Below, one piece after another: positions 44,991 through 54,533 of a DNA stretch of 64,000 nucleotides. The notes below the pieces were generated by a model, which worked only from the letters and a program-made list of their open reading frames with translations, made no database searches and had not been told where the DNA came from. The stretch lies in assembly GCF_963678635.1 (NCBI RefSeq), contig NC_087062.1, forward strand, positions 186,001 to 250,000, read 5' to 3'. Position 1 is the first letter of the stretch, and the number at the start of each line of letters is the position of its first letter. A program made the position numbers and the translations under genes. Source of the stretch: Symsagittifera roscoffensis. Taxonomy: Eukaryota; Xenacoelomorpha; Acoela; Convolutidae.

Positions 44991-46140
44991 TTATGTTTCG
45001 AAAAAATGTCAGCATTCCGACTTAGCACCGCCCTAAGCGAATCTAGTTCCTTGTCTGATATTTTACCCTTCAAATGTTCTATTTCGGGTAGGAACGGTTT
45101 ATTCGCTGCTAAATCTGCTTCTGTCGGTCTCTCGGGAAAATTCGAACAACTAGATCACCCATCATCTATTTCCGACTTCATTGAAAACGATTTCCTAGAA
45201 ATTTTCAATTCTTTTACTCTCTTCAGTAAACACTCTGTAATTTTGTGTAATTATTGATGCCGTCCACATTTATTAGAATCGGATATGGGCCATGGACTTC
45301 GATGTAATGTCCGTCCACTCTCATCAGCCTCGGACCTCCTGTCGTGAGCAGCGATCGCACTGCCCTGGAGTCCAGCTTGGGATCTTTCTCCTTCAGGTAG
45401 TCTGCGTAAATGTCCAGGTGGACTAGTGAACTCTCGGATGGTTCACTCAAGTTCTTGACCACCTGATGTCCTACGACTGAGATGATGGACATTATCTTCG
45501 TCCCTTCTTTCGTCATGCCGAAAGTTCTACCACATATGACATTTAGTTTTAGTCCCTGCTTTCTGGGTTCCTGTTTGTCCTCTTCTTCCGTCGTTTTACT
45601 CAGAATATTAAACTTTTCCCGAAGAAGTGTGCTTTCCAGTTCCGACCTTACCCATTGCTCCACTTCTTTCGTGGCTAGCTCCTGTTTGACATTCTGTAAC
45701 GCTGCCCTTGCCGCCAAGCCATAATCCACCTTGAGTGGGCCGGCCGACTCCGCCTCCAGGTTCGAGGCTACCACCTCGTCAGGCAAGGTCTTCAACTTCT
45801 TAGTCGTAAAGGTGCTCGGTGTCGTCTCTTTTCTCCGAGACTCGGCCTTGTTCATCAGACGTGCTCTACTGACCTTGACACCCGAAAGCGCATCTTCGAG
45901 GCGGTGATGTTTCGAGTCCGCCACTGCATCCCAAAACTGAGTGCAGTCCGACTTGAAGTGTCCCTCCAAATTACAGAAGAAGCACCTCGGTCCATACTTC
46001 TTGATGAGCCCCTTAACGTACTCTTCGTGTCCTCGTCGGTCGCATCGACGTCGTCGAGAAAGTAGCCTATCGCCTTCATCTTCTGTTTGTAAGCAGAACA
46101 TGCGGAAACATGGTGGTCCATCGAGCCACAATTCACACAT
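44991..46140 (-). pseudogene. gag C-terminus, protease-like region and linker, minus family, 5' copy
   Basis: Open 46140-45223. The second CCHC knuckle RCFFCNLEGHFKSDC is followed by KHHRLEDALSGVKVSRARLM, a helical region, RTFGMTKEGTKIMSIISVVG and SRAVRSLLTTGGPRLMRV where a retropepsin DTG would be expected but Thr replaces Asp. A deletion of about 215 bp at about 45237 removes the EELKVRRIGHSAM to VANQECLL segment that the other copy keeps, and a stop follows. Confidence 0.55.
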
Positions 46141-48232
46141 GACCTCCTCTTGTCCATGTCATCGCCATGTCTGTACCAACTGGAGTTCGCGCCAATGTTT
46201 GTTCTGCTGTAGTTGCAATAATTGTTGTAACGGTTTTGCGCTCTCGGTCCTATGAGCAAGTATTCACGCGACTTCATACGCAAATCATCGGCCGTGGGTA
46301 CCTGGTCAAGCGACAGGGTGAAGTGTGTGGCTAGCATGGTTTCCTCACTCTTCACTCCGTCCATGAACTTCGAAGCAATCGCCAAGTTTCGCTCGGATGT
46401 TCCCTCATCGGGATTGCTTCTCCTCTTAAGTAGTTCAAGGTCGTCCAAAAATTTGTCTATCGATTTGTCATCTCTTTGACGCCTCTTTTCGAACTTCACC
46501 ATAGCTTGGTGCCCTTGTCTTCCAGAGCCAAAACGATTCTGCTGGATGTCGAATATCTTGCGAGCGCTGTCTCTTTCAGTGGCCCTTTTCGCCATTACAC
46601 ATTTTAGGGCAGCACCCTCCAGGTTGCTTGTTAGTTCGCTACATTCCTGTTTCTTGGAGAGACTCTCTTCTTCTAAGTGCAACTTCATCACCTCTATCCA
46701 AGTATCAATGCAGCCGTCTGACTCGTCTTTGTAAGATTTCTGCTTCTTCAATGTCCTTCTTGACCTCTCTCCTCTCTCGTTTTACTTCGAGAGCTTGGTG
46801 ATGAATGTTTCGAGAGATCTATTCAGAGGTTCAAACATTGAGGCATACATCGTTGTGTCCTGCGAGACCGTAGTCAGGTCTGGCACTGACCTGACTTGTG
46901 GTACAGTGAGCAACCTTGTGTCCGGGGTAGCATCTGCCTCCGGCGGGACTGGATTCGTCCAGCCACGCCTCGAGGGGGCTGCCCTGGGCCGCTCCCTATT
47001 CCTGGATTCGTAGTTCGTTCTCGAACTTTGCTGGGCCCCGGCATAGCTGCCTGCTCCATCTCCATCATTCGCCTGGCGCGAGCGCTCCCTTGGGTTGGAA
47101 CTATCCTCCCGATTGCTCCCGTTTAAAATCTCGTCAAGCTTCAGCATCATTAGGTCAGATTTGGCATCTAACCTTTTTTCCAGGCTAGTCATCGTATGAG
47201 CGTAGGTATTGTCATGATCGTTCAACAATCGCTCGATCTCTCTTGTCGTCCTAGCCTCTCTTTCCTGTGACTCCTTGTTTGCCTGTAACAAGATCTACGC
47301 CAGGCATTGATCGGTGTTGCGAATCAATTGAGCCTGATCGACTCTCGCCTGCGACTTCATGTGCGTCAGCTCATCCCGCAAATTCTCTTGACCCTGGTGA
47401 GCTCTCTCCTGGACTCGATCCATTCTCTTGGTCAAGTCCCGTCGCAATTCCTGCAAGCCTGTTATTACGCCAGCAAACATGTCGCTTATATCGCCAGCCG
47501 CCCCTAATGTCGGGGTTAGCCCCAGAGAAGATGAGGTCAACTGCGGCTGCAGCCTGGTACTTGAAGACGCACCGCCTTCTTGTTTGCCCATCGACGTCAT
47601 CAATCTGTCGAACGTCGAGGATACTCCCAGGGTTATCCCATCAGACATGGGCCTGGTCGGCGAAGTGGACAACGCCTTCCTGCTCATGTCGTTCCTCGGG
47701 CACGGCGTGAAGTTCACATCCGGGTGTGTTATCTCCGGATGGTCATAACTGGAAGATAGACCTTCGGTTTGTAGTGACGCCATGCGCTCATCGTACAAAG
47801 ACTTCCAAATTTTCTTTGCCTTGGAACCCGTTTGTTCTTCACTCGGACTTATACTCGACATCATCGCGTTCTTGCTCTGCTTGGCCAGAGATGAGTGGGT
47901 ATTGGTCGGATGTGAAAGTTCTTTTCTCCACTTATGACTCTTAGTCTCTGATTTGGACATTCCCTTGAACAATACCTCCTCTCGCGGCTCGACCTCGGAA
48001 CGCTCCGAGGCCTCCTCCGTCCTCTCGACTTCCTCCCGTTCGAGGTCCTCGCTTGGCTCAAAGTAGGGTCGAATGAGCGTTCGTTCCCCTTCGTCAAAGG
48101 AGTCCACAAGCGCCCCGCTCGCCGGTCGGCGTTTTGCCTTTGATTGCTATCGAAGTTCTTCTCGCTTCTTAGTTTCATTCCGCTCACAGAGAGATCAGCT
48201 TGACCTTTAATCGATTCGTTGTCAGCAAACAC
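46141..48232 (-). pseudogene. gag: gag, minus family, 5' copy
   Basis: Same architecture as the 3' copy: acidic N-terminal part from 48107 (after a frame change from 48232), coiled coil, Arg/Ser/Pro linker, helical capsid-like part from 46751, and first knuckle CVNCGSMDHHVSAC at about 46124. The same in-frame TAG (47292-47294) and TAA (46782-46784) and the same 1-nt deletion before the second knuckle are present. It would have built the virus-like particle and bound element RNA. Confidence 0.7.
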
Positions 48233-48784
48233 GTCGGAGCCGCTGCTAAACGAAGATTGGCTACGCCTAGTTCTAAACTTTCGATTGCTCCCCTTGCTCA
48301 GCCTGGGAACCTAAGTAGTCAATCCTAGCGAGTCTCTACGCTGCATACTTTCTAATAAATACTAATATTCGTATAATTTAATGGCGATGTACACGTACCG
48401 CAAATAGGTTCAATTTAATTTTGTTAACGCTGCCTACTTGATTTCGTCAGTATCAAAACTGTCTCTTAGATTATTCAATGATAATTTTAATGACTCAGCT
48501 AAAGTTACACACAGGGCCTGCTCAGTAGCTAACTCAACCCCGTTGTACAGTATAACAGCATCACAAAATTTTCACAAGATATAGTCAATAAACAAAACAC
48601 AATTGATAATCAGATAAGAGTATCCTACAGGTGACAGCGATCTTTCGTCAGTATTAATTTACCGCCCCACTCTTATCAAATCATTGCTTTGTTGAAATCG
48701 AACAATCTTTTGTAAAAAGGCAGTGATGATTCAGAAATAGATCAATAAAACTTAGTCTTAAAGAAATAGACTTCCCTCGATCGG
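48233..48784 (-). other. Leader or LTR-derived 5' sequence, minus family, 5' copy
   Basis: Non-coding A+T-rich sequence preceding gag. It ends at 48784 (CCCTCGATCGG) where homology to the other copy stops, so this is the outer boundary of the duplicated block. No convincing primer-binding site was found by eye. Confidence 0.5.
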
Positions 48785-49175
48785 AACACTCCAAAAGAAC
48801 GAAGCCCAGGACACTGTCTTCTCAAGTGAGTGTTTATTTGCCTAATACACTCACTGAGGTCTTCTTTCAGGTGTCCTGCGATTGCCCGAGCTGTCCTACT
48901 AAATAGCTCAAGGCAACCTCTGATCGAAAATTCTAAAATCTATGAAAAAGCTCCCGCACACCCGGGACGCCCCAAGTAGACGAGAGCAGGGAACAACTTT
49001 TCTTCTCAAGTGAATGTGTATCTGTCTAATACACTCACCGAGGTTTTCTTTCATGTGTTTCTGGATTGCCCGAGCTTTCCTATTAAGTAGCTCAAGGCAA
49101 CCACACAACCAAAATCACAACCAAAAAAATTTTGGTTCGTGTACTTCTGACAGACCCGATCTAGAATCCAAAGTT
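48785..49175. repeat. Pair of tandem repeats of about 105 bp, 184-bp period
   Basis: CTTCTCAAGTGA...TAATACACTCAC...GATTGCCCGAGCT...TAGCTCAAGGCAACC occurs at about 48818-48925 and again at about 49002-49104. The GTGAGTG...CACTCAC part and the AGCT...TAGCTCAAGG part are near-palindromic. About 80% identical; no coding potential. Confidence 0.7.
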
Positions 49176-50734
49176 GATCACAAATTTCCGAGTCAAATGG
49201 GCTCCTGTGGTCCTAATATGCACGCCCGTTGTTAGTTGTCCTTTTAACCCAGGCCCAAATGGATATTTTCCGTTTCTCAAATTGCCCTAGAAGGTTTCTC
49301 TAAGTTTTCAATAAGGAGGGTTGCTAAGAGGTTCAAGTCACTCCGAAGGGTTACTTCGGAGGGTTGTTAAGACACTTAGCCTACTTCGTAGGGTTACCTC
49401 GGAGGGTACCTTAGCCACCCAAGAGACTTCGGAGGGTCCCCTTTAACTCACTAAGGAGGGTCAATAAGAGGCCTTATATGCTCCGGAGGATTACTTCGGA
49501 GGGTTCTTTCAAAATTTTCAAATTATTGAACCTCACTTAGAAGGGTCTTCAACTAGCTTCAGAAAGCGTCAAAGCAAGCTAAATTCTCTATGGGGGTTGT
49601 TTTAACTTCTTCGGAGGGTCTCGTGGAAAATTTCTACTAAGGACGGTTGCTAAGGGGCTTAAGTCACTCGGGAGGGTTACTTCGGAGGGTTCCCCAAAAA
49701 TCGTAAAAACGGGTTATTCTACCGCGGTAAAGTCCCCGAAAGCGGTCTAATTGACTCAAAACTAATTTGGCTGACGCGGTCAACCTTCCCAGTTGAATAA
49801 AAAGGTAATTTTATAAAATTTTCTGCCGCTCGGAGGGTTCCCTATAATTCGGACTCTCCGAACCAACAAATTCTAAAAAATTTCTCTTCTCCAAGACTAT
49901 CAACCCAAAAACGGTTGTGCGGTTGTGGTCCGGAAAAGTGGTCAAAAACTTCGACTTATGGTACCAAAATTATCCCGATCGGTTGGCTAGTCTTTGAGAA
50001 ATCGCCAAAAACGCGATCGTCAAAATGGCCTTTTTTCACCACCTATATAGGTTCTGAAAAACTTTTGACGCAATTCTCAGTGAAAGTGCCCAAAAATAAT
50101 TAAAACGAGCGTAGTAGCTCCGTACGGCACTGGAATTATGCAAAAACCTGAACCAAAATTGGTTTGGAAACAAAAATTTGGCCAATAACTATCAAATTTG
50201 GACCCTCCGATTCCTTCTTTTTCCAATCCTGAAGTCGTTAGCTCTATCCACGGAGCTAGTCGGAGGTTTATGCAAGCATATTTCTGGCAACCGAGCACGC
50301 TATGCTAGCACGCTCCTAACGCAAAAAATTTTATTGCTCTACTCTAAAAGCTCAAAAACTTGATACCCAAAACAGATTGACAAAATTCAGAAAATTATCA
50401 AAATTTAGATCGAAAAATTTTCGTTCCCTCTAACTTCTACTGAGTCCTTTTTCACGCGGTTTCGTTAGTCAGGGGGATCGATCTACGTAGCAACTCCCTG
50501 TATAAAAGCTTTTTGCTGTTCGGAAAAGCTCGGATATCCAAAATTTTGAGGGTCTATAGTTTGGTCAAAAATCAGTAATTTTCGACAAAATTTGGGTGTT
50601 TCTTGGGTCTAAATAGGAGATAAGTAGTATATAATAAGGATAATAACCTATTAGTAGTCATTAATGAATATTACAATACCCTCCTTTGCACCAAAATACC
50701 CGAATTAAGACCCTTAACTCGGAAATTTGTGATC
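49176..50734. repeat. 1.56-kb segment bounded by inverted repeats
   Basis: GATCACAAATTTCCGAGT at 49176-49193 has an exact reverse complement at 50717-50734, with weaker inverted similarity continuing outward (CCGAT...CCA). No open frame of note lies inside. This fits a non-autonomous DNA transposon with imperfect terminal inverted repeats, or a fold-back RNA-producing locus. Target-site duplications were not found by eye. Confidence 0.45.
49357..49838 (+). repeat. Dense cluster of CGGAGGGT motifs
   Basis: Exact CGGAGGGT occurs at 49357, 49400, 49430, 49497, 49612, 49683 and 49831, with near-matches (AAGGAGGGT, TCGGGAGGGT, CCGGAGGA) between, and again at 51293. Some are part of a longer direct repeat of about 53 bp (49312-49365 and 49639-49691). 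All exact copies are on the plus strand. Function unknown. Confidence 0.8.
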
Positions 50735-51449
50735 GATGGAGGGTACAATCGGACCGCGCCAATCGTGCACCCCACCAATTAAGTTTTAATGAAATAGTAC
50801 CCGAACAAAACTAAAACTGTTTCAACGATACCCAACAGTCGTTGTGGATGTTGTCACTGATGTCCCTGTTGAGTGTGGAACACGTCGGTCAGCTTGCCAC
50901 TCTACCCTCCGGCCACCTGCAAAATCACCATTAACGTGCTTAAATACTCATATTACACTCAAGGGAGGGTACCCAACCCTTCACCAAAACACACAATCTT
51001 TCTATCAGAAATGATATAAATCAATCTGAAACAGCAACAAAAAGAAATGTCAGATCACATCTTGTCCGGAAATAACATATTAACTGTCACTTTATTTTTT
51101 TTCTGTTTTTGGTCTTTTTTGGATTTTTTTACTGTTTTTGGTTATACACTATTTTTGTTTGGTTTTACACTTTCTCTTTAATTTTTTTTGGTTACGGGAC
51201 CTCGGGACAAGCGGGCTCATGACTTCCCACCTAACCCTCCGGCCCCCGGATTTTTCGGTCATAACTAAGTTAAAAAGCTAAATAAAACTAGGCGGAGGGT
51301 ACGCACCCTCCCCCTAGCGCAATAAAGGTCATTAAGGCCTCTAAATTGGGCATACGCCCGGAGCGGAGGTTTCGTCGCTGAAACGTTTGCTGATCATGAT
51401 GGTCTTATGCCTTTAACAGGCCCACCCAGGAGCGCCATAAAAACCTCTC
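50735..51449. other. Non-coding sequence with T-rich tract
   Basis: No gene. It holds a T-rich tract at about 51090-51195 with repeated TTTTTGG units, and a last CGGAGGGT at 51293 followed by its partial complement GCACCCTCC. Confidence 0.5.
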
Positions 51450-53841
51450 TGTAACATTCGCCCAAATACTACACAACGAAGGAGCGTAAAAAAAGTACCT
51501 ATTAACGACTGGTGAGCGTCAGTTACCTTCATTCTACTCGTTTTTTGCCGTCTCGGCCTAGCCAGTTGATTTTCTGGTCTGTTTCCGGCTAAGTAAAAAG
51601 TTACTATTTTTAGGCCATCAGTCAAACGACTTTTGATCAGCTTTCGTTTACATGTGAAAACAACCACATAGCTGAGTCTCGGATCCTCAGACTACGTGAT
51701 TGCTATAAAAAACACGGCTCGAACACCCTATTTTGTTAAGTTTTTGTTGACAGTTCTATTTTAAATACATTGGAGATGGATTGACACTTTCCTCTTTCTA
51801 GCTACTCATATTCTAAACTATCAGATAATAACGGTGTCAATTTAAACGTTTATGGCATCAGAGTAGATAAAAATTTAGTTTACTACAGTCTTTCACCATA
51901 TATCAGTCTCTGGAGGACCAAGCCTCCGCTTCCGTGTCTTCCTTGTAATAACGTCGTTATTACTCTCTATTCGTGGCACGGGAGGGTTCTGTTCAATACG
52001 CCTTCCCCACTGAAGCCTCCTTTCCCACTATCTTCTTCTGCTAAGGGTCTTATTATGCGTGATCGTCACGATAAAAAGCTTCAATTTTCTGCCTTCACGT
52101 CCGACTGTTTTCCACTATTTTTGGCGCTGACTTTTTTACCTTTTTCAGTCAAAATGGCCGCTTTTCGTATTTCTGAGAAATATTCGTTCGTCAATCGAAT
52201 ATTGAAAATGGAAATTTCTAGAATATTTCGACCCTCCTTTTCAGCGCTTTTTCGTCGTTAAAGCCTTTAATCGTTCTTTCGTGTTCAGCCGGAAGGTTGC
52301 GCTGTGCCAGTCTGGCAGAATGGCACATTGTTGCAATTATATATTTGCATTTTGATTTTAGTTAGTGGCTTTAGAGACACTTACTATTCATTTAGAAAGG
52401 TTTGAGTGAAGAGTTTATTTAAACATTCCAGACTGCATGACTGTTTGTAATCAACTAGGACGACTGATCACTTTGTGGTGACATGAAAGACTTGGGTAAT
52501 CTCCTGAAGAGGGAAATTGTTTCATTGTTCTTCCCCACCACAGAGTTCCGTAATGTTAATATTCAGGACCAATAACAACTAAAAATTCCGGAGGGAAGAA
52601 GCATAGTAGGATAATTTTATCTTTTTGGTTGGCAGGGTTGTCCTGAAACTAACACCTTTTAAAACCTAGGAGACAAAATTTTATATCAGGGCACCGACAT
52701 TGGAAGTCGGAAAATTTTTTTTATCTTAGGTCATATCCTTGAAAGTGCAGATTAGTGAAAGAATTTGGAAGGCTATAGTAGTGTAGTATGATGCCATTCA
52801 TATTCTGCAGTGAGTCGATATGACGTGGATAAAAGTGATTTCGAGCGTTTTGTAAATTATGTTCGATGGCACTACCATTCTTACACAGACTACGCGATTC
52901 AATGGGGACATTGACCGGGCCGTCCGGGGAGTATGTGACATTCGACCAGAATTGACAGAAAAAGCCAGTTTGAGTTATTAGCCATTGACCTTGAGAATTG
53001 GCAGTTTTAACAGATTAGCGACGTTATTGGAACGATTAGACAAACTGTGAAGGTCAGAATATTTTGGTATTTTAAATTTTTTTAATTTCGAATGGTGACG
53101 TCAGGTTTCCGAGAAACATCAAAAGCGGCCATTTTGGAAGAAAACAGAACAACGACAGAAGTTGCAAAAACAAAAACAACGATAGTTGCGAGAAAAACGA
53201 CGACGAGAAATAGAAAAATACGACCGAGTATAAGCAGAGACCGCTCCGAGTTGCAACGATTGTGTCGCTACCATCGTTGCAAAGCCATTCACGCTAACGG
53301 TGAAGGGTGGAAACCAGCCTTCCGGAGAGGGAATAAGGGTGTTATTTCCCCGGATTCAGGAATCCGGAGGGGTCTTGAGACTTGAACTCAAACTGTTTCA
53401 AACTAAGTGTTAGCTGCCTGGTTATGTCCTGAATTGAATTTAAATAACACCTGGATTCATTTTCTGACGATGAGAAGCTAGGAGTTAAGGGAAAGGGTTG
53501 ATCCATCTTCGATGGAGTTGATGATTTTTATCTACTAAACAAAAACACGAGTAATATAATAAATAGTAGTAGCCCTGTTTTTAGGAGTGACCTCGTGGTC
53601 TGGGGATACTGAGACCCAGCCTCGAGCTCACCATATTTGCATGTTAGTAAGTTAATTTGAGTGTTTTGACCGAAGCCAAAAGCAGTAACGTTTTTGTCGA
53701 CCCGATCTTAGAAAGACCACCAAAAGAACTGGCTTTGGCAGAGACGGTGAAAAGCATGAAGAGCTTTGGTTAGACGCTGGCCAGTCGTTTTATAGCTTAG
53801 TTTTATTTTCCGTCGATATGTACTTCCGGGCGAATGTTACA
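51450..53841. mobile_element. Foldback-like element with inverted arms of about 750 bp
   Basis: The left arm starts TGTAACATTCGCCC at 51450. The right arm ends GGGCGAATGTTACA at 53841 and is its diverged reverse complement. Matches run inward through GACGCTGGCCAGTCGTT (LTR-side GACTGGTGAGCGTC), GATCCATCTTCGATGG, the GGAGG core and AAGCGGCCATTTTGG at about 53130. Arms are about 51450-52240 and 53090-53841 and the unmatched centre is about 850 bp. Either this is one foldback transposon, or two LTR-like repeats that landed in opposite orientation. The right arm is clearly more diverged than the lone arm at 32501, which favours separate ages for the two arms. Confidence 0.6.
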
Positions 53842-53849
53842 GTCGCTTT

Positions 53850-54323
53850 TTGTCTTCAGAGCAGTTGATTGCCGTTCCTTTGGTGTGGAAAGTGCTGCAT
53901 CTTTTAAAATCGATGTTTGGACGAACTGGCAGCAGCGCTGGGGAAACCAGGCCCTTATCTGTAAAAACTGACTCTTCGTGCGAACTATTCAAACCCCAAG
54001 ATCGTGTTTTTTGGTGTTCTTACAAAGCGTGCAATGAAAGTGGAGTGATAGAAACTAGAGTGGGTACGTCATCTGGTGATCCCAGTACGGCATCATATCT
54101 GATAACCAAGCTAAGTGATGGCTCCAAATTGGAAATACCTGGATACTTACTCAGAAGAAGTGCGAAATATCATGCGTACCATACGAGAAACAGAAGCACT
54201 CACTCAACATGTAGCGCACACACAACTGGGGCTAATTGTAAGAACATAACGAAAATTCCTCACGAGCGTAAGAGACGTCGCCATGCTAGTGGTCATCCAA
54301 CAATGCATACAGATACGACGTGA
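53850..54323 (+). pseudogene. Integrase C-terminal-like fragment beside a host gene
   Basis: The open frame contains LFKPQDRVFWCSYK, then ESGVIETRVG, SYLITKLSDGSKL and LLRRSAKYHAYHTRNRS. This is the layout of the SH3-like domain after the integrase core in another Ty3/gypsy branch: xPGDRV, a Trp-x-PGxI strand, SYxVxLxDG, then H-x-x-QLR. Trp and His positions are lost and nine residues are inserted after RVG. No finger or DDE core accompanies it. It starts 9 bp after the inverted TGTTACA end and lies 140 bp before the first recognised host exon. A relic is most likely, but splicing into the neighbouring gene is possible (GTAAGA at 54238 and 54268). Confidence 0.4.
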
Positions 54324-54459
54324 GATATTTTCGTATGGCCACCATATTTTTGCACGCAAAATATATCATTTCACGCAATCTGAGAAATATTTTGCATGCA
54401 ATCTTAGAAAGCACGCAAAGTATATCATTTTAATAACCTTATTGGAAGTCTGTTTTTAG
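54324..54459. repeat. Short direct repeat in A+T-rich spacer
   Basis: CACGCAAAATATATCATTT at about 54353 recurs as CACGCAAAGTATATCATTT at about 54412. The sequence then leads into the TTTTTAG acceptor at 54458-54459. Confidence 0.6.
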
Positions 54460-54533
54460 GGCTAAGAGCTTAGGCAATGACAACAAAGGAAAGAGTTTGC
54501 AGCACAGTATATTGTCTCCACCAGATCGAAACG
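54460..54533 (+). CDS. Host gene exon a
   Basis: Acceptor GTCTGTTTTTAG ends at 54459. The exon reads (x)AKSLGNDNKGKSLQHSILSP and ends AACG before donor GTAAAA at 54534, leaving one base that combines with the next exon. It starts with one base completing a codon, so an earlier exon ending in phase 2 is required and has not been found. Confidence 0.5.

Larger units (their letters stand above)
40216..48784 (-). repeat. Tandem duplication of about 4.2-4.4 kb (leader to RT)
   Basis: The leader, gag, protease and RT block at 44593-48784 recurs at 40216-44592. Offsets are 4192 at the leader end and 4374 at the RT end; the difference equals a deletion of about 215 bp in the upstream copy (at about 45237) and a deletion of about 33 bp in the downstream copy (at about 41638). 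These private indels show two real copies. The join at 44592/44593 fuses mid-RT to the leader of the next copy. Confidence 0.9.

Noticed and set aside
46030-46060. Possible programmed frameshift between the two gag zinc knuckles
   Set aside because: There is no slippery site. The shift is explained by one missing C in GAGGA(C)CACGAAGAG, shared by both copies because they are duplicates.
49357-49838. CRISPR-like array of CGGAGGGT repeats
   Set aside because: Repeats are far too short and irregularly spaced, spacers vary in length, and the context is eukaryotic.
53092-53385. Lys/Arg/Thr-rich 97-codon frame
   Set aside because: It lies in the right inverted arm of the TGTAACA repeat and is explained by that repeat's composition.
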